A stretch of DNA of 64,000 nt from Actinoplanes sp. KI2 (GTDB lineage: Bacteria; Actinomycetota; Actinomycetes; Mycobacteriales; Micromonosporaceae). The position numbers were made by a program, and so were the translations under genes. Location: assembly GCF_025630775.1 (NCBI RefSeq), contig NZ_JAOSZE010000007.1, positions 185,527 through 249,526 of the forward strand, in the 5' to 3' direction. Shown in pieces: positions 33,061 to 41,854 of this stretch (within the stretch, counting starts at the first letter, position 1; each line of letters opens with the position of its first letter). The notes below the pieces were generated by a model that saw only the letters and a program-made list of their open reading frames with translations, made no database searches and was not told the DNA's origin.

Positions 33061-34691
33061 ACGCGCTGGCCGGAATCGCGACCGCGCTGGTGCTGGGCGT
33101 CGCCGCCATCACCCCGGTCGGCGCCGGACCGACCAACCCCGAATATTCGTCCGAGCTGATCGGCAAGGCGCAGCCCGACGAGTGCTTCAACGGCATCGGC
33201 CAGCCGTACCCCGCCGGGCCGCCGTGCACGACCGGCAAGCCCAAGGTCAACCAGGCGTACGTCTGGGGCATGACCAAGGTCAACGATGACGTCTGGTTCG
33301 GCACCGGTGCGAACACCATGTGCCTGACCAGCGGCTCCAGCCTGGGCGCGGTCACGCCGGTGGTCAACGACGACTACACCTGCGAGTACGGCGAAAGCCA
33401 GGCGGCCAAGACGCACGAGAATCTCGTGCCGGCGCTCGGCGACATCCGCGCCCCGCAGGTGTGGCTCTACGACGGCGCTGCCAAGACGCTGGTGAACAAG
33501 TCGGCGGAGATCAGCGCCGGATCCCGCGTCGACGCCCTGCGGCTGCGCGACACGCTCGGTCTGCGTGCGGCCGGCAATTTCGACGGCGTCGTCCTGTTCG
33601 CCGGGCCGGCGGTGAGCAGCTTCCTCAACGTTTTCGCGTTCGACGCGGTCAGCAAGCGCTTCCTGGGCTCCCGTACGCTCGTCGAGTACGGCAACGCCCG
33701 GACCTTCCTGGTCGCCGCCGGCAGCCTCTACCTCGGCGTCGGGATCGGCCCCAACGGCTCGACCAGTGGCGCCGTGCTGCGCTGGACCGGCAACGTCAGC
33801 CGGCCGTTCGCCTTCCAGAAGGTCGCCACCCTGCCCGCGCAGGCCGCGGACCTCGCCTACCACGACGGCCGGATCGCCGCGACCACCTGGTCCGCCGCCA
33901 AGGCCACCAGCGACTCCCAGCTGGCCTCGGTCTGGATCAGCCCGCCATTGCCGCTGGACAGCTCATCGGCCGGGAGCTGGACCCAGGTCTTCAACGTCGG
34001 CCAGTACGAGACCGACCCGCTGATAAAGCTGACCTACGGGTTGGGCGGGGTGGCCTCCTACGGCGGCTACCTGTACTGGGGCACGATGCACGTGCCGCTG
34101 AAGTCCACCATCGCGCACCAGAACACGTACCCGCAGAGCACCGACGACGCCAAGAAGGCGCAGATCAAGTTCAGCCAGCGGACCGCGAGCATCTGGCGCG
34201 GCAAGGATCTGGGTACCCCGAACCAGAAGATCGAATTGCTGTACGGCGAGTCCGTGCTGCCCGCCTACAACCCGGCCACGTCCGCCTGGTCCGGCGTGCC
34301 CACCGGCTGGACCGCGCTGTACGGCATGTCCGGCTTCGGCAACCCGTTCAACAACTACACCTGGCGGATGGTGGTCGCGGGGGACCGGCTCTATGTCGCC
34401 ACCATGGACTGGAGCTACATCGTCCACGACCTCAGCGCCACGGCGGCGCCCACCGACCCGGCCGGATGGGGCGCCGACCTGTGGATGTTCCCGTCCGCGA
34501 CCGACAGGGCGGTGGCGGTCAACACCACCGGGTTCGGGAACTACCTCAACTACGGCATCCGCAACATGGTCGCCGACGGTGACGGGCTCTACCTGGGCAT
34601 GGCCAACCCGATGAACCTTCGCACGGACCCGACCGACGCGGTGCCCGAGGGCGGCTGGGAACTCATCAAACTGAACCGATCCCCGGCGTGA
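33057..34691 (+). CDS. Secreted repeat-containing protein, paralogue A (unrecognised family)
   Basis: A 544-residue protein with a signal peptide (MNALAGIATALVLGVAAITP, cleavage near VGAG). I do not recognise the family. The mature part has repeated short beta-strand blocks ending in turns such as VWFGTGAN, LYLGVGIGP, YLYWGTMHV, LYVATMDWSY and LYLGMANP, which suggests a beta-propeller. Two disulfide-ready cysteine pairs lie near the N-terminus (DECFNG and GPPC; MCLT and YTCEYG). Its ATG overlaps the sulfotransferase stop. It is ~60% alike by eye to the next gene. Secretion next to lipid-making enzymes suggests a partner or enzyme acting on the exported product. Confidence 0.8.
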   Translation: MNALAGIATALVLGVAAITPVGAGPTNPEYSSELIGKAQPDECFNGIGQPYPAGPPCTTGKPKVNQAYVWGMTKVNDDVWFGTGANTMCLTSGSSLGAVTPVVNDDYTCEYGESQAAKTHENLVPALGDIRAPQVWLYDGAAKTLVNKSAEISAGSRVDALRLRDTLGLRAAGNFDGVVLFAGPAVSSFLNVFAFDAVSKRFLGSRTLVEYGNARTFLVAAGSLYLGVGIGPNGSTSGAVLRWTGNVSRPFAFQKVATLPAQAADLAYHDGRIAATTWSAAKATSDSQLASVWISPPLPLDSSSAGSWTQVFNVGQYETDPLIKLTYGLGGVASYGGYLYWGTMHVPLKSTIAHQNTYPQSTDDAKKAQIKFSQRTASIWRGKDLGTPNQKIELLYGESVLPAYNPATSAWSGVPTGWTALYGMSGFGNPFNNYTWRMVVAGDRLYVATMDWSYIVHDLSATAAPTDPAGWGADLWMFPSATDRAVAVNTTGFGNYLNYGIRNMVADGDGLYLGMANPMNLRTDPTDAVPEGGWELIKLNRSPA

Positions 34692-34702
34692 CCCACCCCG
34701 AT

Positions 34703-34733
34703 CGAGCCGGCGGCGCCAGGCGCCGCCGGCTCG
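34703..34733 (+). terminator. Perfect 15-bp hairpin between the two secreted paralogues
   Basis: CGAGCCGGCGGCGCC and its exact complement are separated by one A, 12 bp after the stop of paralogue A and 33 bp before the start of paralogue B. No T-tract follows, which is usual in high-GC terminators. It probably attenuates read-through or protects the upstream mRNA end. Confidence 0.6.
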
Positions 34734-34765
34734 CGTTCGCGTTCGACCGAGAGGAAATCCGTTCC

Positions 34766-36520
34766 GTGCATACGCCGATCACCATCGTCGCGCGCCGGGT
34801 GGTGGCCGCGATCGCCGTCCTGGTGGTCACCGGGGGCGCCGCGACCGTGCCGGCCGAGGCCTCGCCGGGTCACCACGTGGGCCGGTCGCAGTACAGGTTC
34901 ACCAGGCTGGCCAAGGCCCAGCCCGACGAGTGCTTCAACGGCGTTGGACAGCCCTATCCCGCCGGCCCGCCGTGCAGGTCCGGGCAGGCCAAGGTCAATC
35001 AGGCGTACGTCTGGGGTCTCACCCAAGCCGGCACGACGGTGTGGTTCGGCACCGGGGCGAACGTGCACTGCCTGGTCAGCGGCTACACCCTCGGCTACCT
35101 GAAGCCGGTCGCCAACCGCGACTGGACCTGCGAGTACGGCGACAGCCAGGCGGTCCGGAACGACCCGGCGATCCCCGCCGACATCGGTGACATGCGCGCT
35201 CCGCAGGTGTGGACCTACGACACCGTCACGCGCACGTCGGTGAACAGGTCCGCCGAGATCGCGGCGACGTCGCCCGACGACGCGGCGCGCCTGGCGCACA
35301 CCGTGGGCCTGCGCGCCGCCGGAACGTTCGGCAACGTCGTCCTGCTCGGCGGACCGGCGCTCGAGGACACCCTGAACATGTTCGCCTTCGACGCGACCAC
35401 GAAGAAATACCTCGGCTCCGTCACCTTCCCGGACTACAGCAACATTCGTACGTTCCTGGTCGCCCGGGACGCTCTCTATCTCGGCGTAGGCACCGGGCAC
35501 AACGGCACGGGCGGCGGCGGTGTGCTGCGCTGGACCGGGGACACCGGCAACCCGTTCCGCTTCGTCACCGTCGCGACCCTGCCCGTGCAGGCCGCCGACC
35601 TCGTCCTGTACGGCGATCAGATCGCCGCCACGACCTGGCCGACCAGCAAGCCGAACGCCCCACAACTGCTGGCCGGGTTGTGGCTCAGCCCGCGGCTGTC
35701 CGACGGCGCGCCCGGCCTCAACCCCGAGGACGCCGCCGGCTGGAAACAGGTGTGGAACGCCGCGATGTACGAGCCCGACCGGGTGACCGCGGCGACCTAC
35801 GGCGGCGGCGGACTCGCGGCATACGACGGCTATGTCTACTGGGGCACCATGCACGTCCCGATGAAGGCCAGCATCGTTTCCGCCGGCATCTACCCGCCGG
35901 CCGACGACGCCGCAGCCAAGGCCCAGCGGCTCAACACCCAGCGGGCCATCAGCATCTGGCGGGGCAAGGATCTGGGCCTGCCGACCCAGAAGATCGAGTT
36001 GCTGTACGGCGAATCGACCCTGCCCGCCTGGGACCCGGCGACCTCGACCTGGTCGCAGAAGCCCACACACTTCACCCCGCGGTACGGAAAGTCGGGCTTC
36101 GGCAACATCTTCAACAACTACACCTGGCGCATGGCGGTCGTCGACGACAAGCTCTTCGTCGGCACCATGGACTGGAGCTACCTGTTCACGGGCGTCCTCG
36201 CCGGCGGCAGGAGCGCGCCGGTCAACGCGGCCGCCCGGAAGGCCCTCTCCGATCCCGGCGGCTGGGTGGGCGCGCCGGTCCGCGCCCAGCGGTTCGGCGG
36301 CGATCTGTGGATGTTCCCCAGCAGCGCCGCCGAGGCCACGGCGATCAACACCACGGGCCTTGGCAACTACCTCAACTACGGGGTTCGCAACATGATCCCG
36401 AACGGCTCCGGGGGCCTCTACCTGGGCATGGCCAACCCGATGAACCTGCGTACCGACCCGAGGGACGCTCGTCCGGAGGGCGGCTGGGAACTGCTCGAGT
36501 TGACCAAACCCGCGAGATAG
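34766..36520 (+). CDS. Secreted repeat-containing protein, paralogue B
   Basis: A 584-residue secreted protein. I chose the GTG at 34766, nine bases after GAGGAA; it gives a good signal peptide (VHTPITIVARRVVAAIAVLV... ending PAEA). An upstream GTG at 34688 overlaps the previous stop but would place the hairpin inside the gene and bury the signal peptide. It shares AKAQPDECFNG(V)GQPYPAG, SIWRGKDLG, GFGN.FNNYTWRM, TMDWSY, GNYLNYG and LYLGMANPMNLRTDP with paralogue A. It has an insertion near residues 475-505 before DLWMFPS. Function unknown; last gene before a strong terminator. Confidence 0.8.
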   Translation: MHTPITIVARRVVAAIAVLVVTGGAATVPAEASPGHHVGRSQYRFTRLAKAQPDECFNGVGQPYPAGPPCRSGQAKVNQAYVWGLTQAGTTVWFGTGANVHCLVSGYTLGYLKPVANRDWTCEYGDSQAVRNDPAIPADIGDMRAPQVWTYDTVTRTSVNRSAEIAATSPDDAARLAHTVGLRAAGTFGNVVLLGGPALEDTLNMFAFDATTKKYLGSVTFPDYSNIRTFLVARDALYLGVGTGHNGTGGGGVLRWTGDTGNPFRFVTVATLPVQAADLVLYGDQIAATTWPTSKPNAPQLLAGLWLSPRLSDGAPGLNPEDAAGWKQVWNAAMYEPDRVTAATYGGGGLAAYDGYVYWGTMHVPMKASIVSAGIYPPADDAAAKAQRLNTQRAISIWRGKDLGLPTQKIELLYGESTLPAWDPATSTWSQKPTHFTPRYGKSGFGNIFNNYTWRMAVVDDKLFVGTMDWSYLFTGVLAGGRSAPVNAAARKALSDPGGWVGAPVRAQRFGGDLWMFPSSAAEATAINTTGLGNYLNYGVRNMIPNGSGGLYLGMANPMNLRTDPRDARPEGGWELLELTKPAR

Positions 36521-36527
36521 CCGCGCC

Positions 36528-36566
36528 GGCCTGGGCCCGGTGAGAACTCCGCACCGGACCCAGGCC
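36528..36566 (+). terminator. Strong terminator closing the synthase operon
   Basis: GGCCTGGGCCCGGT pairs with ACCGGACCCAGGCC, one mismatch, 11-base loop, followed by ATTTCTTT. It lies eight bases after the stop of paralogue B. Confidence 0.85.
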
Positions 36567-36606
36567 ATTTCTTTACCTCGCCCGAACGTCCGGAGGAGAC
36601 AGTGCC

Positions 36607-37614
36607 GTGGTGAGAGCTCGAGTCCTTGTCCTGGTGACCCTGCTCCTCCTCGGCTGCGCGGGCTGCCGTCCGGGCCGCGGCACCATGCCGACCACGACGG
36701 GCGGCCCGGCCACGCCGGCCGGGTCGTCGGGTCTGCCCGTCCCCGGCGGGCCAGCCGTTTCCGTGCCGGAAGGCCAGTCCACCGGCGCCCTGACCGTCGG
36801 CGATCACCAGCGCACCTACCGGCTCTACCGTCCGGCCGGCGTGACCCGGGCGGCCCCGCTGGTGGTCGTCCTGCACGGCGCCGCCGGCAGCGGCCGGCAG
36901 GCCGAGGCCGCGTACGGCTGGGACGCCGAGGCGGACACCGGCAAGTTTCTGGTCGCCTACCCGGACGGCGTCGGACATACCTGGAACGTCGACCCCGACT
37001 GCTGTGGTGCGGCCGCCCGCGACGACGTCGACGACGTCGGCTTCATCACCCGGCTGGCCGGCTCGTTCGGCTCGCTGGTCGACCGGTCCCGGATCTTTGC
37101 CACCGGCATCTCCAACGGCGCGATGATGGCCTACCGGCTGGCCTGCGACACCAAGATCTTCGCCGCGATCGGCCCCGACTCCGGCACCATGATCAACGAT
37201 TGTGCCCACCCCGCGCCATTGTCGATCATCCACATCCACGGCACCGCCGACGGGATCATCCCGTACGACGGCGGCCCGGGACGGCTCGACAACGCCGGCG
37301 CCGGCGCCCGCCTTCCCGCCAAGATCGACGGTCCGCCCATACCGTCGCTGATCGCCACCTGGCGCAGGACCGACAACTGCGGCACTCCGCACAGCACGAC
37401 GGCCGGCCTGGTCACCACCTCGACGGCGACCTGCCCCGGCGGCCGCGCGGTAGAGTTGATCACGATCGCCGGCGCCGGCCACCAGTGGCCGGGCGGCCGA
37501 ACCGCCCCTGCGCTCCAACGGCTTCTCCACCTCGACCCACCGTCCACGGCGCTGACGGCGACACCGACGATCTGGACGTTCTTCGCCGCCCATCCCGGGA
37601 CGCGAGCCGGTTGA
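36607..37614 (+). CDS. Secreted polyhydroxybutyrate-depolymerase-like esterase (LpqC type)
   Basis: A 335-residue esterase. It has a lipoprotein-like leader (VLVTLLLLGCAGC), a Thr/Pro/Gly linker to ~residue 60, then the PHB depolymerase/feruloyl esterase fold: LVVVLHGAAGSGRQ, AYPDGVGHTWNVDPDCCG, the elbow TGISNGAMMAYRL, HIHGTADGIIPYDG and GAGHQWPGG with the catalytic His. The GTG start follows GGAGGAG. It could cut polyesters or aromatic esters at the surface. The strong terminator upstream makes it a separate unit, though it may still serve the xylan or lipid theme nearby. Confidence 0.88.
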   Translation: MVRARVLVLVTLLLLGCAGCRPGRGTMPTTTGGPATPAGSSGLPVPGGPAVSVPEGQSTGALTVGDHQRTYRLYRPAGVTRAAPLVVVLHGAAGSGRQAEAAYGWDAEADTGKFLVAYPDGVGHTWNVDPDCCGAAARDDVDDVGFITRLAGSFGSLVDRSRIFATGISNGAMMAYRLACDTKIFAAIGPDSGTMINDCAHPAPLSIIHIHGTADGIIPYDGGPGRLDNAGAGARLPAKIDGPPIPSLIATWRRTDNCGTPHSTTAGLVTTSTATCPGGRAVELITIAGAGHQWPGGRTAPALQRLLHLDPPSTALTATPTIWTFFAAHPGTRAG

Positions 37615-37709
37615 CGAACGTCGTGGGTGCCGAAACCCAACCGGGCTTTGACCTGGCGCGCGGACGACGAGCAGCAGGAGCGCCGACGCCCGCGCCGTAG
37701 AATGGCGGG

Positions 37710-37945
37710 ATGACCACCGAGCCCTCGTCCGTCGAGGCTCTCGTCCTGCGGCGTGCGCTGGAGGGCTCGGTGCTGCCGCGCTTGCAGGCCGGTGCCTCGC
37801 CGCAGCGGCTGCTCACCACGCTGCTCGCCGAGCACTGGCTGGACGCCCCCGCGGCGCTGCCGATGAGCGCGCTGATGTCATCGAGGTGGTGCTCGCGGCG
37901 GCCGCCGACATCGGCCGGCGGCTCGGGCACCGCGATCAGCCGTAG
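37710..37945 (+). pseudogene. Possible frameshifted small helical protein
   Basis: The frame starts MTTEPSSVEALVLRRALEGS and continues helically to LDAPAALPMSA. It then turns into Arg/Ser/Thr-rich noise, while the neighbouring frame continues plausibly as DVIEVVLAAAADIGRRLGHR to a stop at 37943. A single frameshift near 37865 would explain this. A sequencing error is possible. The region to 38712 otherwise contains only another broken gene. Confidence 0.35.
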
Positions 37946-38563
37946 AACGGCCGGTTGAACCGGGGTGGGCGGAACGGGAGGTAGCGGGCGGCCGCACCGC
38001 CCGGGTCGGCGGCGGCCGCCCGCGCGTTCATGGCGCGGGAGCCGGTGCCGGGCCAGCGGCCGGTCCGCAGGCGGTCGACCATGGTGCCGATGGCGGCCAC
38101 CTGCTCGCCCGGGGTGAAGTCGCAGTGGCCGGCCGACTCGACGTAGGTCTGACGAAGCAGGCGCTCGTTGCCCTTGTCGCGCACGATCGCCTGGTACGAC
38201 TGCGTCGAACCGGTCCGGGTGCACCTGGGCCACGCCCGCCGACACGCACCCTCCCATGGAGCTGCCCGAGGCGATCGCCCAGCGGGCCCGGCCGAACGCT
38301 TCCTCGAACCTGTCGAGCGCGGCCGCCTGGTTGTCGATGGCCTGCCGAAGGTCCCAGCCGGTCACGAGCCGGGTTGTGCCGCCGACGGCGTAGCCGTGTT
38401 CGAGCAGCAGCGCGGTCGGCGGGGCGTCGAGCCGGCCGCTCGCGAAGTCGAGGTCGACAAGCACCACCCGGTTCCAGTGCCGCGGCGTGGCGAACTGATA
38501 GGCGGTGCCGTCCGGGAGGCTGCCGGCGACGCAAACCGTGGCGTCGCCCCTGATGATGACCAC
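37936..38563 (-). pseudogene. Alpha/beta hydrolase with large internal deletion
   Basis: One frame reads RGDATVCVAGSLPDGTAYQF, GTTRLVTGWDL and the nucleophile elbow ASGSSMGGCV to HPDRF. At about 38205 it must switch frame to SYQAIVRDKGNERLLRQTYV, ESAGHCDFTP and on to a stop. In full-length relatives, as I recall them, well over 100 residues lie between these two parts. I infer an out-of-frame internal deletion and a dead gene. It is divergent from the carboxypeptidase gene. Confidence 0.7.
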
Positions 38564-38712
38564 CTCCGATCGCGTGAACTCCGGTGTCCTCGGTATCGCT
38601 CATCGACCGGACCCTCAACCGTGCCTTCCGCACCGCGGAATGTTTGCTTCGGCTCACCGTTTCGATGGTGTTTGATGTCTGGTGACATCGACAGCCTTCG
38701 GGGGGAAGACTC

Positions 38713-41700
38713 GTGCGACGACCAAAGTGGACCGTATTCGGTGCGGCCCTCGTGCTCGCCACGTCGATCGTCGTGAGCCCGCCACCGGCTCCGGCGGCGC
38801 CGCCGGCCGCAGGCCCGGGTCTCGACGTCTACCAGGGCACGCTCGACCGGGCCCAGTGGCAGCGGCTGAGCGCCGGCGGTGTGGACCTCCAGGAGGCCGG
38901 CCGCGGGCCGGCGGCCGGCGCCAAGACCACGGTCGAGCTGGTGCTCACTCGCGACCAGGCGGCGCGGCTGGTGGCGGCCGGCGTACCGCTGCGGGTCAAA
39001 CCCGCGACCAAGCGGATGCGCGCGACGGCGCAGTCGCCGAGCGTCTTCCGGCCGTACAGCGGGCCGGGCGGTATCCGGGAGGAGCTGGCCACCACCGCGG
39101 CCCGCTTCCCGCACCTGGCGAAGCTGGAGACGATCGGGTATTCGCTGCGCGGGCAGCCGATCCAGGCGGTCAAGGTCACCGCCGGCGCGCGGACCGTGCC
39201 GGACGGGCGCCGGCCGGCCGTGCTCTACTTCGGCGCCCAGCACGCCCGAGAATGGATCACCCCCGAGATGGTGCGCCGGCTGATGCACCACGTGCTGGAC
39301 GGGTACGGCGCCGATCCGGCGATCACCAGGCTGCTGGGCACCACCGAGCTGTGGTTCATGCCGGTCGCCAACCCGGACGGCTACGACATCACGTTCACCG
39401 GCGACGAGTTCCGCTACGTCCGCAAGAACCTGCGCGACAACAACGGCGACGGCGTGTTCGGCCCCGAGGACGGCGTCGACCTGAACCGCAACTTCGCCGA
39501 GAAGTGGAATTACGACAACGAGGGCTCCTCCGACGATCCGCATGACGACACCTACCGTGGGCCCGCGCCCGAGTCGGAGCCGGAGACGAAAGCGCTGGAC
39601 GGGCTGCTCGGGCGCATCGGCTTCCGGTTCCTGATCAACTACCACTCGGCGGCCGAGTTGCTGCTGTGGGGTTCCGGCTGGCAGGTCTCGACGGTCAACC
39701 CGGACGACCAGATCTCGATGGCGCTGTCCGGGGATCACGCGAACTCGGCGGTACCCGGTTACCAGCCCATGCAATCGGCCCAGATGTACACCACCAACGG
39801 CGACACGGACACGCATGCCCAGGCCCGGTACGGGACGATCGGCTTCGCCGCCGAGATGTCGACCTGCCAGACGGCCTCCGCGTCCGAACCGGACGACCAA
39901 TGGGAGCCCGACGACTGCCGGACCGAATTCGACTTCCCCGACGACGAGAAGCTGATCCAGGCCGAGTACCAGAAGAACGTTCCGTTCGCGCTGTCGGTCG
40001 CCCGATCGGCCGGGGACCCGGCCGACCCGGTCTCGGTGGTCGGGCGCCGCACCGGGGACCTCGTGCCGGGTGTGTTCGCCGACTCCTTCGGCGCCGGCCA
40101 GCAGGTGTCCGTCATCGCCAAGCGGTCCCTGCGCGACGTCCGGTTGCATTACAAGATCAACAACGGTTCCGAGCGTACGGCCGCGGTCTGCGAATTCCGC
40201 GGGGGTGAGCGATACGGCGGAACCGGTGACAAGTACTTCGCCGAGCTGCGGGGCACTGTGGTCGGGCAGCGGCCCAAGGACAGGGTACGGGTGTGGTTCA
40301 CGGCCCGCGGCGGCAAGGCGAGCGAGCCGTTCGGCTACACCGTCGCGGACCGGATCGGCGGGGACGTGCTGGTCCTGGCCACCGAGGACGTCACCGGCAT
40401 CAACCCGCCGAGCACCGACGGCGCCACCTCGGCCCGGTTCGCCGACGAGCACGTCGACGCCCTGCGGCACGCGGGCTACCGCGCCGACGTCTACGACATG
40501 GACACACACGGCGGTCGGGCGCCGGACGCGCTCGGCGTGCTGTCCCACTACCGCGCCGTGGTCTGGGAGACCGGCGACAACGTGATGCCGCGCAAGCCGG
40601 GCCAGCCGGACTTCACCACCACCCGGGCCGAGGTCGAGACCGAACTGGCCGTCCGCGATTACCTGAACGAGGGCGGCAAGCTGCTCTACGCCGGCCAGTA
40701 CGCGGCGTACGCCGAGAGCAACGCCCTCTACCAGCCGGACGGGCCGACCGAGTGTCTCGACCTCGACGACCTGACCTGCCAATACCTGGGCGACGACTTC
40801 CGGCAGTACTGGCTCGGCGCGGGCATCTACGTCGACGACGGTGGCCACCAGGCCGTGGGCGTGACCGGCCGGTCCGGCGTCTTCTCCGGCCTGACCGCGC
40901 CGGTGGGCGCGCAGCAGCACACGGCATCGTTCATGACCACCTCGAGTCAGCTGCCGGTCGCCCAGTTCCCGCAGTTCACCAGCACGGCCCCGATGATCTG
41001 GAAACGCGACGCCCCGGGTCCCCTCGACCCGATCGACGGCGACTGGTACCTCTTCGACGGCCAGAGCAGCCTCACCGCGTTGAGCAAGCCGTTCTACAAG
41101 CGACTGACGAGGACCGTCGACCTTACCGCGGCGCACGATGCCCACCTGCGGTTCAAGTTCTCGCGCTCCACGGCGGGCGACGACTTCACGTTCGTCGAGG
41201 CGCACGAGGCCGGCACCGACAACTGGACGACGCTGCCGGACGCCGGCGGCCATACCACCACCGACAACGGCTTCGACTGCCAGTTCGACGGATTCGGACC
41301 GCATCCGTTCCTCGCGCACTACTGGGGCACCGACTGCGGGCCGAAGGGCACCACCGGTACCTGGAACGCGGCGACCGATGACAGCGGCGGCTGGCAGACC
41401 TTCGACGCCGACCTGTCCGCGTACGCGGGCAAGCGTGTCGAGATCTCGATCTCCGAGCTGTCGGACGGCTTCTCGCAGGGTTTCGGCGCCTTCCTCGACG
41501 ATGTCCGGGTCGACGTCGACGGCGCGACGGTCACCCGGACATCCTTCGAGTCGGACCTGGGTGGCTGGATGGTCGGCGGGCCGCCGCCCGGCTCCCCGGA
41601 CAACCCCGTGAACTGGATGCGCAGCCGGCAGGCGTACGACCTCGGCGCCGCGACCGCGACCGCGGACACTCTCTATCTGGGGTTCGGCTTGGAGAAGATG

Positions 41701-41781
41701 CCGGCGTCCGACCGCAACGACCTGATGGCCCGCGCCATGCGCCACCTCCTGCCGTCGGGCCATCGGCGGAGCCAGTCCTAG
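38713..41781 (+). CDS. Large secreted M14 zinc carboxypeptidase
   Basis: A 1022-residue secreted protease started at GTG. After a signal peptide (ALVLATSIVVSPPPAPAAPP) and a propeptide to ~115, the M14 domain fills ~120-430. Zinc ligands are in GAQHAREWITPEM and NYHSAAELL, with substrate residues in VDLNRNFAEKW and the catalytic Glu in GFAAEMSTCQ. The long C-terminal half (430-1022) includes a ThuA/GATase-like segment (VLVLATEDVTGINPPS, YRAVVWETGDNVMP, GGKLLYAGQYAAYAES) and an immune-inhibitor-A-like beta domain (HDAHLRFKFSRSTAGDDFTF, FLDDVRVDVDG). It should remove C-terminal residues from extracellular peptides. It stands alone. Confidence 0.93.
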   Translation: MRRPKWTVFGAALVLATSIVVSPPPAPAAPPAAGPGLDVYQGTLDRAQWQRLSAGGVDLQEAGRGPAAGAKTTVELVLTRDQAARLVAAGVPLRVKPATKRMRATAQSPSVFRPYSGPGGIREELATTAARFPHLAKLETIGYSLRGQPIQAVKVTAGARTVPDGRRPAVLYFGAQHAREWITPEMVRRLMHHVLDGYGADPAITRLLGTTELWFMPVANPDGYDITFTGDEFRYVRKNLRDNNGDGVFGPEDGVDLNRNFAEKWNYDNEGSSDDPHDDTYRGPAPESEPETKALDGLLGRIGFRFLINYHSAAELLLWGSGWQVSTVNPDDQISMALSGDHANSAVPGYQPMQSAQMYTTNGDTDTHAQARYGTIGFAAEMSTCQTASASEPDDQWEPDDCRTEFDFPDDEKLIQAEYQKNVPFALSVARSAGDPADPVSVVGRRTGDLVPGVFADSFGAGQQVSVIAKRSLRDVRLHYKINNGSERTAAVCEFRGGERYGGTGDKYFAELRGTVVGQRPKDRVRVWFTARGGKASEPFGYTVADRIGGDVLVLATEDVTGINPPSTDGATSARFADEHVDALRHAGYRADVYDMDTHGGRAPDALGVLSHYRAVVWETGDNVMPRKPGQPDFTTTRAEVETELAVRDYLNEGGKLLYAGQYAAYAESNALYQPDGPTECLDLDDLTCQYLGDDFRQYWLGAGIYVDDGGHQAVGVTGRSGVFSGLTAPVGAQQHTASFMTTSSQLPVAQFPQFTSTAPMIWKRDAPGPLDPIDGDWYLFDGQSSLTALSKPFYKRLTRTVDLTAAHDAHLRFKFSRSTAGDDFTFVEAHEAGTDNWTTLPDAGGHTTTDNGFDCQFDGFGPHPFLAHYWGTDCGPKGTTGTWNAATDDSGGWQTFDADLSAYAGKRVEISISELSDGFSQGFGAFLDDVRVDVDGATVTRTSFESDLGGWMVGGPPPGSPDNPVNWMRSRQAYDLGAATATADTLYLGFGLEKMPASDRNDLMARAMRHLLPSGHRRSQS

Positions 41782-41854
41782 GCCGGTCAGGCGCGGCTTG
41801 ATCGAGGGATGGAGGTGCGGCGCCGCCCTGCCTACGGTCGACAGGGTGCTGAGG

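Noticed and set aside
38362..41763. An 1133-codon antisense frame opposite the M14 carboxypeptidase.
   Set aside because: No motifs; explained by codon bias of the sense gene.
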